Positions 17,823 to 26,923 are shown, numbered from the stretch's first letter. The stretch is DNA of 64,000 nt from Phycisphaerales bacterium (GCA_020849615.1 JADLFW010000005.1:62001-126000); one strand, 5' to 3'. Translations and numbers: made by a program. Notes: generated by a model from the letters alone, not told the origin.

Positions 17823-18974
17823 TCAGACCGTCACCAGCGGATCGCGGTCTTCCGCGCTGATCTCGATCGTCACGCCCGGCAGCATCGGCGTCATCTTCGC
17901 CGCCAGGCGCGGCAGGTAGCCGCGCTCGGTGTTGGTGTGCCCGGCCACGATCACGCTCATCCCCGCGTGCATCGCCCCCACCACATCGTGGTGAGACATT
18001 TCGCCCGTGACGTAGACCTTGCACCCCTCCCGGGCCGCCGCGGGCGACAGCGCCGCCCCGCTCCCCGGGCACACCCCCACGTGCGTGATCGGGTGGTCCT
18101 CCCCCACCGCCGCGACACGCACGCGTGCCGGGCCCAGGAACCCCTTCAGCCGCGCGGCGAGGTCGGCCAGCGTGGCGGGACGATCGAGCACCAGCCGCCG
18201 GCCCGCGCCCGAGTTGCGCCGCGGCTGGGCCAGCAGCTCGTACACATCGATCGCGGGCTCCTCGTAGGGATGCAGCCGGCGGACGGTCTCGAGCGCCAGG
18301 GGCAGGGCCGACTTGGAGCAGACCATCTCGAGGCGCAGCTCGGCGAGGCGCTCCAGCCGCCCGGCCTCGCCGCTGCGCGGTGAGGACCCCGGGCCGCCGA
18401 GGAACGTGCCCGTGCCCATCGCCGAGAAGGAGCAGAGCTGGTAGTTGCCGATGATCCCCGCGCCCGCCGAGGCCAGCGCCGAGCGGACCTGGTCGGCATC
18501 CTTCTCGGGGACGAACGTGACGATCTTGACCTGCTGCGTGGGCGAGAGGTCCTGGTGCGTGGTGAGGGCCCGGCAGTCGCCCGCGATGCGGCCGCCGCCC
18601 GCGCTCATGTCAACGCCCGAGAGCCCCTCGCAGAGCCAGTCGGTGACCCCGCCCGGCACGGCGTCGAGGGCGGTGTGCGGCGAGTAGATGGCAATCCCCG
18701 CCTGCACGGCCCGGAGGATGATGCGCTGCCGCGGGGTATCCGCGGTGATGCGCTTGAGCGGGTCCCAGATCGGCGGGTGGTAGGCGATGACCGCGCTGGC
18801 CGTGCGCCCGATCGCCTCCGCGAGCACCCGCTCGGTCAGGTCGATCGTCAGGATGACGGGCCCATCCATGATCCGCTCGCGGTCACCCACGAGCAGCCCG
18901 ACGCGGTCCCACGACTCGGCGTACTCAGGGGGAGCGATCGATTCCACAGCCTTCACGAGGTCTTGCACCTTCAT
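17823..18974 (-). CDS. Nif3-like dinuclear metal centre hexameric protein
   Basis: 383 residues, the long YqfO-type form in which a PII/CutA-like domain (about residues 150-230) is inserted into the Nif3/NIF3-like fold. Metal ligands are expected in AYHPPIWDP and SPHTALDA in the N-terminal half, and in GEMSHHD and AGHTNTERG in the C-terminal half. The first His of the classical HHPxx motif is Tyr here. Family members form toroidal hexamers, and several have been linked to GTP cyclohydrolase I type 2-like or hydrolase roles, but the general function is unsettled. It stands alone on the minus strand and has a short 5' gap to 19186. Confidence 0.87.
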   Translation of the reverse strand: MKVQDLVKAVESIAPPEYAESWDRVGLLVGDRERIMDGPVILTIDLTERVLAEAIGRTASAVIAYHPPIWDPLKRITADTPRQRIILRAVQAGIAIYSPHTALDAVPGGVTDWLCEGLSGVDMSAGGGRIAGDCRALTTHQDLSPTQQVKIVTFVPEKDADQVRSALASAGAGIIGNYQLCSFSAMGTGTFLGGPGSSPRSGEAGRLERLAELRLEMVCSKSALPLALETVRRLHPYEEPAIDVYELLAQPRRNSGAGRRLVLDRPATLADLAARLKGFLGPARVRVAAVGEDHPITHVGVCPGSGAALSPAAAREGCKVYVTGEMSHHDVVGAMHAGMSVIVAGHTNTERGYLPRLAAKMTPMLPGVTIEISAEDRDPLVTV

Positions 18975-19185
18975 GCGGTGATTCTACGGGAGAGCACGCC
19001 CGGCTACCCCCCGGCCGCCCTGGCCCGCGCGGTTCAGGGTCGCGTTCCTGTGGATTGGTGCGGGTCCGCCGGGCCGCGGCAAGATCCCCTGATGCGGACC
19101 GCATCACTTCCTGCCGGGCCTGCTCCCTCCGGACGTGCGTTCGGGGGACGGGCCGGCGACACCGCAGCTTGCACAGGAGCCCGGC

Positions 19186-19800
19186 ATGAAATCCTCTCGA
19201 AGCATCGTGGCCCTCATCATCGCGTTGCCGGGCCTCGCGGCAGCGAGCATCACCGGCGTCACGGGCGGCATCGCCCAGATCGCCGCGCCCCCCTTGGTCA
19301 TGCAGGGCTTCGCCATCGCCGGCGCCAACCCGCAGCTCGCCGCCGCGTGGGATGAGCGGCAGGGGATCTCGGTCACGGGCCTGCCCGTCGACATGATCAA
19401 CAACCCCGGCTCGAGCTCGGCCCCCATCGCCGGCCCGGTCTCGGGAATTGTCGATTCCCACTACCTGTACTTCCGGCACCTGGCTTCGCCGGTCTCGGGC
19501 ACCGTGAGCTTCAGCGGCCCGATTGTCGGTCTGGCCTTCTCCGCCGGGACGCTGTACCCCAGCGACCCCGTGTTCATCCCGACGGGCACCACGTACTCCG
19601 GCGGCATCCCGCGCGGGCTGTCGCCCGGCATCGATGTGGTCTCGATCAACAGCAACATCCTCACGTTCTCGCTCTTCGGCGATCTCTCGTACTTCGATAC
19701 CGCCGAGGTGCGGGTGCTGACTCGGCACATCCCCGCGCCGGCCGCGGCCATCCTGCCGATGTTCGCGGGCCTCAGCGTTGTTCGCCGCCGGCGGGCCTGA
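19186..19800 (+). CDS. Secreted protein with PEP-CTERM-like tail
   Basis: 204 residues. The start at 19186 follows an AGGAG site by 6 bp; an N-terminal signal peptide (SIVALIIALPGLAAAS) is clear. The end, IPAPAAAILPMFAGLSVVRRRRA, has the Pro-rich, helix, Arg-cluster pattern of PEP-CTERM-like exosortase substrates. The mature body (about 150 residues) has no recognised domain; it is rich in Gly, Ser and Pro with beta-strand-like segments. It ends 43 bp before ispE, and the pair could be cotranscribed by proximity only. Confidence 0.78.
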   Translation: MKSSRSIVALIIALPGLAAASITGVTGGIAQIAAPPLVMQGFAIAGANPQLAAAWDERQGISVTGLPVDMINNPGSSSAPIAGPVSGIVDSHYLYFRHLASPVSGTVSFSGPIVGLAFSAGTLYPSDPVFIPTGTTYSGGIPRGLSPGIDVVSINSNILTFSLFGDLSYFDTAEVRVLTRHIPAPAAAILPMFAGLSVVRRRRA

Positions 19801-19842
19801 GCCCGATCGCGGGAGCATCGCCGGCCCGTCATACCATCGCCC

Positions 19843-20781
19843 GTGCCGACCTTCCCCGCCCACGCCAAGGTCAACCTCGCCCTCGCGGTCGGCCCGCCCG
19901 AGCCGCCCGGCTCGGCCCGGCCCGGCTGGCACCGCATCGCTTCATGGATGTCCTGCATCGACCTCGCGGATGACCTCACGCTCAGCCGCCTCCCGGACGG
20001 CGCCGCAAGCACTCACTCGATCACCTGGGCCGCCGATGCGCCCCGCCCGACACCCATCGACTGGCCGAGCGAGAAGGACCTCGCCATCCGGGCCCACCGC
20101 CTCCTCGAACAGCACACGGGCCGGGCCTTGCCGATCGCCATGCAGCTCGCCAAGCGCATCCCCGTCGGCGGCGGGCTGGGCGGGGGCTCATCCGACGCCG
20201 CCGCGATGTTGACCGGGCTGAACCGGCTCTTCGAGCTGGGAATCGGCGTTGAGGAACTCCAATCGCTCGGCGCCACGCTCGGCTCGGATGTCGCGTTCTT
20301 CATCGATGACCGCTGGCCCGCGCGACCGGCGGTGGTCACCGGGTTCGGCGATCGCATCCGCCGCACCCCGGCCGCGGCCGCCGACCTGCTGCTGGTCATT
20401 CCGCCCTTTTCCTGCCCCACCGCCGAGATCTATGCCGCCTACGACCGCCTGCCCGACGGGCCGGATGTGCGCACCCTCAACGAACCCATGGTCCGCAGCC
20501 TCGCGCTCAGCGCCGCCGGGCCCGGCCCGTCTCTCCCCGGCGCCCTCTTCAACACGCTGCTCCCCGCTGCCTGCCGGGCCCAGCCCGCGCTCGCGGGCCT
20601 GGTCGATCGCATCGCCGAATGCCTCTGCACCGACACCGCCGCGCCGGCCCGGGCCCACCTCTCCGGCAGCGGCAGCTGCCTCTTCATCCCGCTGGGCCGC
20701 GATCACAAGCCCCCGGAGGTCGCGATGAAGATCCTGGCGGCCGCCCCGGGCTGCGCGATCCGCCGCACGCGGCTGGTCTGA
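19843..20781 (+). CDS. ispE: 4-diphosphocytidyl-2-C-methyl-D-erythritol kinase
   Basis: 312 residues from a GTG start. This cytoplasmic GHMP kinase phosphorylates CDP-ME in the methylerythritol phosphate route to isoprenoids. HAKVNLALAV is the substrate-binding N-terminus; PVGGGLGGGSSDAAAML is the glycine-rich ATP loop of GHMP kinases; GSDVAFFI contains the catalytic Asp; the C-terminal GSGSCLF closes the fold. The small insert PEPPGSARPG at about residues 18-27 is unusual but lies in a loop. No other pathway gene is adjacent. Confidence 0.93.
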   Translation: MPTFPAHAKVNLALAVGPPEPPGSARPGWHRIASWMSCIDLADDLTLSRLPDGAASTHSITWAADAPRPTPIDWPSEKDLAIRAHRLLEQHTGRALPIAMQLAKRIPVGGGLGGGSSDAAAMLTGLNRLFELGIGVEELQSLGATLGSDVAFFIDDRWPARPAVVTGFGDRIRRTPAAAADLLLVIPPFSCPTAEIYAAYDRLPDGPDVRTLNEPMVRSLALSAAGPGPSLPGALFNTLLPAACRAQPALAGLVDRIAECLCTDTAAPARAHLSGSGSCLFIPLGRDHKPPEVAMKILAAAPGCAIRRTRLV

Positions 20782-20784
20782 CTC

Positions 20785-20847
20785 GCGCCGGGCGCCGTGG
20801 TGATGACGATGCGTTTCGCGCCGGCTTCGCCGCGGTTGGCCTTCACC
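20785..20847. repeat. Dispersed intergenic repeat, copy 2 (short)
   Basis: GCCGTGGTGATGACGATGCG followed by TTTCGCGCCGGCTTCGCCGCGGTTGGCC, matching the first half of the copies at 17691 and 23281. The second hairpin is missing. Confidence 0.65.
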
Positions 20848-20887
20848 TTCCGGATACACTGCGCCCCTCACCGGAGCCCGAACCCCC

Positions 20888-21847
20888 ATGCCCCCCGCAA
20901 AGCCCATCATCGGCATCGACCTCGGCGGCACCAACATGCAGATCGGCGTGGTCTCCCCCGACCGCAAGCTGCTCGCCACCGCCAAGCGCAAGACCAAGGC
21001 CGATGAGGGCCAGGATGCGGTCATCGGCCGCATCGTGGATGGTGTGGAGGAGGCCTGCGCCACCGCCAAAATCCGCGTCGCCGACCTGGGCGCCGTCGGC
21101 ATCGGCGCCCCCGGCGCGGTCGACCCCAACGAGGGCGTCGTTCTCGAGGCCGTCAATCTCCGCTGGACGGACACCCCCCTCGCCGAGATCATGACCCGCA
21201 AACTCGGCGTCCGCACCTTCCTCGACAACGATGTCAACGTCGCCGTCTTCGGCGAGCACCGCATGGGCGCGGGCCGGGGCGCCGCCCACCTCTTCGGCGT
21301 CTGGATCGGCACCGGCATCGGCGGCGGACTCATCTTCGACAACAAGCTCTTCTACGGCCACTTCCTCACCGCCGGCGAGTTCGGCCACACGATCCTCTTC
21401 CCCAACAACCCCCCGGGCCACCGCTCCGTGGAGCACAACTGCTCCCGCTCGGCCGTCGTTGACCAGGTCGTCCGCCTCATCAAGGCCAACCGAAAGTCGA
21501 TGCTCACCGACATGTTCGAAGGCGATTTCGACAAGGTGAAATCCAAGCAGCTCGCCAAGGCCTACGAGGCCGGCGATGAACTCACCCGCGAGGTCATCGA
21601 CCACACCGCCGAGGTCCTGGGCGTCGCGATCGGCAGCGTCGTCACCCTGCTTTCCATCCAGCGCGTCGTCCTGGGCGGCGGGCTGACCGAGGCCATCGGC
21701 GCCCCCTGGGTGAAGCTCATCCGCGAGTCCGTGGCCCGGATCGTCTTCCCCGACCGCTGCAAGAATGTCGAAATCGTCGCCAGCGAGCTGGAGGACAACG
21801 CCGGCGTCTTCGGGGCCGCTCTCATCGCCGGCGAACGGGCGGGGTGA
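20888..21847 (+). CDS. ROK-family sugar kinase (glucokinase-like)
   Basis: 319 residues, the usual ROK length. IIGIDLGGTNMQIGVV is the ATP phosphate loop; GIGAPGAVDP, NDVNVAVFGEHRMGAG (catalytic Asp in NDVN) and GTGIGGGLIFDN follow in family order. After GEFGHTILFP the zinc motif CxCGxxGCxE is lost: the segment reads HRSVEHNCSRSA with a single Cys. Most ROK kinases with that motif need zinc for folding, so this is a zinc-less variant. Glucose or N-acetylhexosamine are possible substrates; sequence does not decide. Confidence 0.87.
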   Translation: MPPAKPIIGIDLGGTNMQIGVVSPDRKLLATAKRKTKADEGQDAVIGRIVDGVEEACATAKIRVADLGAVGIGAPGAVDPNEGVVLEAVNLRWTDTPLAEIMTRKLGVRTFLDNDVNVAVFGEHRMGAGRGAAHLFGVWIGTGIGGGLIFDNKLFYGHFLTAGEFGHTILFPNNPPGHRSVEHNCSRSAVVDQVVRLIKANRKSMLTDMFEGDFDKVKSKQLAKAYEAGDELTREVIDHTAEVLGVAIGSVVTLLSIQRVVLGGGLTEAIGAPWVKLIRESVARIVFPDRCKNVEIVASELEDNAGVFGAALIAGERAG

Positions 21848-22083
21848 GCCCTCCGAAGCGGCCCGCCACTGCGAGGCGGGTCTCTTCTCCCCCGGCACGC
21901 ATCGGAGCGGCGTGCCACCTCGGCGCCCTGTCACCTTTTCCCCGGCCCCTTGACCTCCCGGCGGCCCGGCTCGATACTGCCACGCCCAGCGCCGACCCCG
22001 ATCGGCCGGGCCAGCCCCGGAACCCCCCGGAACCCCCGGGCCGTCACACCCTACGGTGTCGAACGCCCAACGCGAGAGCCCGC

Positions 22084-23241
22084 ATGAACTTCCAGCCCAA
22101 CCGTCTCCGCCATTCCACCGCCCTCGCGCTCGCCGCCTTCATGGGCCTCAGCGGCCTCGCCGCGTGCAGTTCATCGGAGCCCACGCTCACGCGCCAGCCG
22201 GGCTCGACCGTCGAGGCCCGCGCGGCGGCGTTCCCCATCGACCACGATGGCTGGTCGCGGCTGGGCTACCGCTACGACTGGACCGCCTACCCCTACGTGT
22301 CGGGCCGGGGCCGCATCCGCTTCGCTGATGCCTACCCGGACCTGCTGATCGTCCAGGAGACGGGCGGCATTCTCAGCCTGCTCGAGACCACCAACGGCGG
22401 CATCCGCTGGTCCACCGAGCTCGCCAACCCGCTCACCAAGTTCGTCGGCAACGGCCGCGATGGCGATCGCGTCGTCTGCTCCAGCGAGTCCGAGGCGTTC
22501 GTCCTCACCGCCGCGACCGGCAACCTCCTGGCCCGGCAGCGCATCGAGAAGGTCGTCAACACCCGCCCGCTGCTCATCGAGCGCCCGGGCGGCGCGGTGG
22601 CGATCTACGGCACACCCACCGGCGAGGTGCTGGGCCATTACCTCGGCCAGTCGGTCAAGATCTGGGGCTTCGACACCCCCGGCGCCATCGAGGGCCGCCC
22701 CGTGCTGATCGGCTCGGTTGTCGGCGCGGTCTCTCAGACCGGCGATGTCTTCTTCCTGGATTCCGGATCGGGCTCGCTGCAGGGCCGGGCCCGGATCTTC
22801 GACGGCGTCTCCAACGACCCCGTCACCAACGGCCAGCTCATGTTCATCGCCAGCCTCGACCAGTCCCTCTACGCCTTCGCCCCCACCGGCACGCAGGTCT
22901 GGCGCTACCGCGGCACGCAGCCCCTCCGGGCCCAGCCCACCGCCGATGGCGCCACCGTCTACTGCACGATCCCCGAGCTGGGCCTGACCGCCTTCGACGC
23001 CACCACCGGCAAGATCAACTGGTCGGCCAAGGGCATCGGCGGCACCGTCGTGGCCCGCAACAAGAACCGCCTCATCACTTGGGATGGCGCCAACGCCTGC
23101 GTGATCGACCCCGAGCAGGGCGATGTCATCGAGAAGGTGCCGCTCGCCGGCGTCGATTTTCTGACGACCGACAAGTACGAGGATGGCATCATGTACGCGG
23201 TCGCCAAGAGCGGCGTCATCGCGCGCTTCCTCCCGCGGTGA
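22084..23241 (+). CDS. PQQ-like beta-propeller lipoprotein
   Basis: 385 residues. A lipoprotein signal (ALAAFMGLSGLAAC) puts the mature Cys near residue 28. The rest is repeated propeller blades such as LLETTNGGIRWSTEL, LTAATGNLLARQ, LDSGSGSLQGRA and FDATTGKINWSA. Length, lipidation and blade type resemble BamB, the lipoprotein of the outer-membrane assembly machine, but the BamB-specific contacts cannot be judged here, so BamB-like is a suggestion only. The start at 22084 gives the signal peptide; the open frame back to 21844 does not. Confidence 0.82.
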   Translation: MNFQPNRLRHSTALALAAFMGLSGLAACSSSEPTLTRQPGSTVEARAAAFPIDHDGWSRLGYRYDWTAYPYVSGRGRIRFADAYPDLLIVQETGGILSLLETTNGGIRWSTELANPLTKFVGNGRDGDRVVCSSESEAFVLTAATGNLLARQRIEKVVNTRPLLIERPGGAVAIYGTPTGEVLGHYLGQSVKIWGFDTPGAIEGRPVLIGSVVGAVSQTGDVFFLDSGSGSLQGRARIFDGVSNDPVTNGQLMFIASLDQSLYAFAPTGTQVWRYRGTQPLRAQPTADGATVYCTIPELGLTAFDATTGKINWSAKGIGGTVVARNKNRLITWDGANACVIDPEQGDVIEKVPLAGVDFLTTDKYEDGIMYAVAKSGVIARFLPR

Positions 23242-23280
23242 ATAGGTAGCGCGGCTCTCCGAGCCGCGTCCGAATCTTCA

Positions 23281-23380
23281 CGCCGGGTGCCGTGGTGGTG
23301 ACGATGCGCTTCGCATCGGCTCCGCCACGGTCGGCCTTCCCTCACGTGGGGATGTGAAGACACATCCCCACGGTACCCGA
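23281..23380. repeat. Dispersed intergenic repeat, copy 3 (complete)
   Basis: About 100 bp: GGTGCCGTGG, hairpin CGATGCG-CTT-CGCATCG, GCTCCGCCACGGTCGGCC, then a perfect hairpin GTGGGGATGTG/CACATCCCCAC at 23346-23371, ending ACGGTACC. Just upstream, at about 23249, GCGGCTCTCCGAGCCGC is another hairpin type shared with 47411 and 62101. Confidence 0.75.
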
Positions 23381-23429
23381 TGCGCCGGGTGCCGCCCCCC
23401 CCGCGCCCTCTTTCTCCTACCCTGAGCGC

Positions 23430-25097
23430 ATGTCCGACCTCGTCCCCATCCGCCGCGCCCTCCTCTCCGTCTCCGACAAGACGGGCCTGGTCGAGTTCGC
23501 CAAGGCCCTCAACCGCTTCGGCGTCGAGCTCATCTCGACGGGCGGCACCGCCGCAGCGCTGAAGCAGGCCGGGCTGCCCGTCACCCCCATCGACGATGTC
23601 ACCGGTTTCCCCGAGATCCTCGGCGGCCGCGTCAAGACCCTGCACCCCATGGTCCACGGCGGGCTGCTGGGTGTGCGCGATGACCCGGCCCACGCCGCGC
23701 AGATGGCCCAGCACGACATCCGGCCCATCGACCTGGTCTGCGTCAACCTCTATCCCTTCGAGCGCACGATCGCGCGCCCCGGCACGCTGCTGGAGGAGGC
23801 GGTCGAACAGATCGACATCGGCGGCCCGGCCATGGTGCGCTCGGCCTCGAAGAACTTCCGCTGGGTCACCGTCGTCACCGACCCCTCACAGTACCAGCGC
23901 ATCATCGACGGGCTGAGCGAGGTGGATGGCAAGACCACCCTCGCGCTCCGCGCTGAGCTCGCCGCCGCCGCCTTCGCCCGCACCAGCCGCTACGACGCGG
24001 CGATCGCCGATTATCTCGCGCCCGCCCCGCGCCACGCCGGGCCGGCCCGGCAGCCCACCTTCCCCGCCGCCCTCACCCTCCGCTACGAGAAGGTCTTTGA
24101 CCTCCGCTACGGCGAAAACCCCCACCAGGCCGCCGCGGCCTACCGCGACCTGGATGCCGGCGACGGGCCCAGCGTCCTCTCGGCCCGGCAGCTGCACGGC
24201 AAGGAGCTCAGCTTCAACAACCTCGCCGATGCCGCCGCGGCCCTCCGCACCGTCCGCTCGCTGGCGGGCGTCGACCCCGCCTCGGTCTCGGCGGTGATCG
24301 TCAAGCACACCAACCCCTGCGGCGCGGGCCTGGCCCCGACCTCGCGCGAGGCCATCGACCTCGCCCTCGCCGGCGACCCGCTCGCCGCCTACGGCGGAAT
24401 CCTCGCCGTCAGCAGCGCGGTCGATGATGATGCAGCGCAGCGCTTCATCTCCCCCGAGCTGTTCCTCGAGGTCATCGTCGCCCCGTCGTTCTCGCCCGGC
24501 GCGCTCGAGAAGCTCCGGGCCCGCTGGGCCAACATCCGCCTGCTGGAGGTCGGCGTGCTCGCCGTCCCCACGCGCCCGGCGTCAACCGATCACGGCCTCT
24601 TCGGCCCGCCGCACCTGGAGCTCCGCCCCGTGCCGGGCGGGCTCCTGGCCCAGCAGCCCGATGAGAAGCTCGCCCGCGGCGCTGAGGTCATCCACGCGGC
24701 CGGGCCCGCGCCCAGCACCGATCAGCTCCGCGCCGCCGCGTTCCTCGAGGTCGTGGCCCGGTCGCTCACCAGCAACGCCATCGCCATCGGCGGGCCCGCG
24801 CCCGAATCTCGCTCCACTCCGCCGGGCCTGCGGCTCTTCGGCGCCGGCGCGGGCCAGATGGACCGCGTCGCCGCCTGCCGCATCGCGGTGCAGAAAGCCG
24901 GGCCGCTCGCCCACGGCGCAATCGCCTTCAGCGATGCCTTCTTCCCCTTCAGCGATGGCCCGCAGGTGCTCATCGATGCCGGCGTCACCACGCTGGTCCA
25001 CCCCGGCGGATCCAAGCGCGACCCCGACACCTTCGAGTTGTGCAACCAGCGCGGCGTGACCTGCCTCACGACCGGGCTGCGCCACTTCCGCCACTGA
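23430..25097 (+). CDS. purH: Bifunctional AICAR transformylase / IMP cyclohydrolase
   Basis: 555 residues; it catalyses the last two steps of purine biosynthesis in the cytoplasm. The IMP cyclohydrolase part (about 1-200) starts RRALLSVSDKTGLVEFAKAL with STGGT and GRVKTLHPMVHGG. The transformylase part contains RYGENPHQ, KHTNPCGAG (the catalytic Lys-His region), AYGGILAV and GAGQMDRV. It is about 25-30 residues longer than typical, mostly from a Pro-rich insertion near residue 460 (GGPAPESRSTPPG). Start 23430 matches the family N-terminus. Confidence 0.95.
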   Translation: MSDLVPIRRALLSVSDKTGLVEFAKALNRFGVELISTGGTAAALKQAGLPVTPIDDVTGFPEILGGRVKTLHPMVHGGLLGVRDDPAHAAQMAQHDIRPIDLVCVNLYPFERTIARPGTLLEEAVEQIDIGGPAMVRSASKNFRWVTVVTDPSQYQRIIDGLSEVDGKTTLALRAELAAAAFARTSRYDAAIADYLAPAPRHAGPARQPTFPAALTLRYEKVFDLRYGENPHQAAAAYRDLDAGDGPSVLSARQLHGKELSFNNLADAAAALRTVRSLAGVDPASVSAVIVKHTNPCGAGLAPTSREAIDLALAGDPLAAYGGILAVSSAVDDDAAQRFISPELFLEVIVAPSFSPGALEKLRARWANIRLLEVGVLAVPTRPASTDHGLFGPPHLELRPVPGGLLAQQPDEKLARGAEVIHAAGPAPSTDQLRAAAFLEVVARSLTSNAIAIGGPAPESRSTPPGLRLFGAGAGQMDRVAACRIAVQKAGPLAHGAIAFSDAFFPFSDGPQVLIDAGVTTLVHPGGSKRDPDTFELCNQRGVTCLTTGLRHFRH

Positions 25098-25105
25098 AGG
25101 GGTTT

Positions 25106-25256
25106 CACCACAGAGGCTCAGAGGCACGGAGAACATCGGAGTTGGAGAACGGTTCGGAGGCGACGCCGAAGGGCGCAGAACCCGACCAGTCCGACCAATC
25201 GGGCCTGGTCACCACACCCCGTTCCCCTCTTCTCTGTGCCTCTGAGCCTCTGTGGT
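25106..25256. repeat. Long inverted repeat built on CACAGAGGC
   Basis: Arms CACCACAGAGGCTCAGAGGC... (25106-25132) and its inverse ending GCCTCTGTGGT (25230-25256) match over about 26 bp with one mismatch. The 97 bp between them have no ORF. It sits downstream of purH and could fold as a terminator-like cruciform. Confidence 0.75.
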
Positions 25257-25306
25257 AAAACTGCGTTCCCACGCGCCACCGCGGACAACCCGCGCCGGCT
25301 CAGGCC

Positions 25307-25606
25307 CTACCGCGATTCCTCACCGAGGATCCCATCGATCGCGCCCTCGATGCGTTCGGGCGTGTCGTAGGCGCCGCCGGCGATCTGGTCGCGCACCCGG
25401 CGGACGAGTTCCTCGCGGATGTCGGGCATCTCCCGGAGCTGGTTGAGCAGGCTGGCCATTCTCGAGACCTCCACGCGGTCAGCGCCGCGAGCGGTCCTGG
25501 TTGGTGTTGCCGCCGGGCCGATCCGGCCCGCGGCCGGCTCGATCGGTGGCTCGACCGGCACGAGGCGACCCACCAAGCCGCCGCCGATCGGTGCGATGTC
25601 CGTCAT
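25307..25606 (-). CDS. flgM: FlgM-like anti-sigma-28 factor
   Basis: 99 residues with a CAGGAG ribosome site. The N-terminal 45 residues look disordered (Pro, Gly, Ile rich). The C-terminal half, DRVEVSRMASLLNQLREMPDI... to TPERIEGAIDGIL, follows the FlgM pattern of Arg-Val-Glu-Leu-Ser, a Leu-rich helix, then a Tyr-x-x-x-Pro-Glu-Arg-Ile-Ala-like helix. FlgM holds the flagellar sigma factor until the hook is complete. Assignment is by pattern only; no flagellar structural gene is in the window, but the glycosylation genes from 30351 fit a flagellar context. Confidence 0.65.
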   Translation of the reverse strand: MTDIAPIGGGLVGRLVPVEPPIEPAAGRIGPAATPTRTARGADRVEVSRMASLLNQLREMPDIREELVRRVRDQIAGGAYDTPERIEGAIDGILGEESR

Positions 25607-25761
25607 GACCCACTGCTCCTGTGCGTATCGTCCCGTCCATTGGGACCTGCCCGGCCGCGACCTCCCTGGCGGGCCGAAGACTCACCATTCCACGCCGTGT
25701 GTATCGACGGTGCGGAGGTCGAGCCTTCAAAAGAGTCCGGTTCGATCGAGTCGCTCGCAAG

Positions 25762-25790
25762 TTACGGTGCACAAACTTCTTAGGTACAAT
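25762..25790 (+). promoter_or_regulatory. Possible promoter of the 25857 lipoprotein gene
   Basis: In an unusually AT-rich patch between divergent genes, TACAAT (25785-25790) lies 17 bp after TTACGG (25762-25767). The -10 is good, the -35 weak. Confidence 0.35.
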
Positions 25791-25856
25791 AATCTCCTCG
25801 CGGACGCGGCAGAAAAAGCGGCCCATCTCCCGGCGGCGTCGAATCGGAATCCAGCG

Positions 25857-26735
25857 ATGACCACCCCTCCCGCAGCTCGCGCGCGTTCCCGGACCATCGC
25901 CACCGCGTGCTGGTTGTCGCTCCTGGCGATCTGCGGGCTTGTCGGTTGTCAATCCGGTGGTGAAGACCCCCGGAACGGGTCCCTGCGCGACACCGGCAGA
26001 GAGCTCTTCGCCAAGGGCCCCTCGGCAGGGACCCCGGCGTCGCGCACCGACTGGACGATCATGGTCGGCGCGTACACCGGGCCGGACCAGGCCCGGCAGG
26101 CGCGCACCACCCAGGCGGTCGTCCAGAGCCTCGGCTTCAGCGATGCGTTCACCGAGGTCCGCGGCAAGACGACGATCGTGGGCCTGGCCCGGTACCCGGA
26201 ACCGGGTGATCCGCGGGCCCAGGAAGACCTGGCCCGCATCCGCGAGTTCATCGTCGATGGCCAGCGCCCTTACGCGCGGGCCATGATGGTGCCCCCCGAG
26301 GTCAACGCGGGAGGCGCGATGTCGGAACTCGATCTGCGCTCCGCGAAGGACAAGTATGGCCGCCGGGCCATCTTTACGCTGCAGGTCGGTGTGTACTCCC
26401 GGCCCGACGCTCAGGAGCCGACACAGGGCGACCTGGCCCAGTTCCGCAAGGCCGCCGAGGAGGCCGCAGCGCGCCTCCGCCGCGAGGGCGATGAGGCGTT
26501 CTTCTTCCACGGCCCGTTCCGCAGCATGGTCACCGTGGGTGTCTTCGACTACAGCGATTCCGACAAGGGCGCCGGCAAACCGGAGAGCCAGCGGCTGGTC
26601 GAGGCCCGCAAGAAACACCCGTACAACCTGCTCAACGGGAGCCCCTACCGGGCCAAGCGCAGCGGAAGCTCCGCACCGAGCGGCAAGACCGACGACTTTG
26701 TAAAGAGCGACCTGGTGGAGATTCCGCAGAACTGA
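25857..26735 (+). CDS. Lipoprotein with two SPOR-like segments
   Basis: 292 residues. The signal peptide ends LLAICGLVGC, a lipobox with Cys at about residue 31. Two segments begin in the way SPOR (peptidoglycan-binding) domains do: WTIMVGAYTGPDQARQA (about 62) and FTLQVGVYSRPDAQEPTQ (about 176), each followed by a helix and a beta-strand ending in TIVGLARY or MVTVGVFDY. A glycan-binding envelope role is inferred; divergence from SPOR consensus is large, so a related tandem fold is possible. Start 25857 gives the lipobox; the open frame back to 25419 is antisense to flgM. Confidence 0.72.
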   Translation: MTTPPAARARSRTIATACWLSLLAICGLVGCQSGGEDPRNGSLRDTGRELFAKGPSAGTPASRTDWTIMVGAYTGPDQARQARTTQAVVQSLGFSDAFTEVRGKTTIVGLARYPEPGDPRAQEDLARIREFIVDGQRPYARAMMVPPEVNAGGAMSELDLRSAKDKYGRRAIFTLQVGVYSRPDAQEPTQGDLAQFRKAAEEAAARLRREGDEAFFFHGPFRSMVTVGVFDYSDSDKGAGKPESQRLVEARKKHPYNLLNGSPYRAKRSGSSAPSGKTDDFVKSDLVEIPQN

Positions 26736-26740
26736 AGGTA

Positions 26741-26871
26741 CTGGGCACTGGGCATTGGGCATTGGGCACTGGGCATTCGGCATTGGGCATTGGGCATTCG
26801 GCATTCGGCATTCGGCAGTGGGCATTGGGCATTGGGCATTGGGCATTCGGCATTGGGCATTCGGCATTCGG
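26741..26871. repeat. Heptamer tandem array, 18.7 copies
   Basis: Units are NTSGGCA: TTGGGCA, TTCGGCA, CTGGGCA and one GTGGGCA, in perfect 7-nt register for 131 bp. It starts 6 bp after a stop codon. An inverted set of about four units (TGCCCAA, TGCCG) lies at 26924-26952. The array is not a CRISPR: there are no unique spacers. Confidence 0.92.
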
Positions 26872-26923
26872 TGCGGGAGCGCTGCCAGTTGGGAGGGTAG
26901 CCGCGGCGCAGAGAAGCCCTAAC

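Noticed and set aside
26741-26871. CRISPR array
   Set aside because: Units are 7 nt in tandem, with no spacers and no cas genes near.
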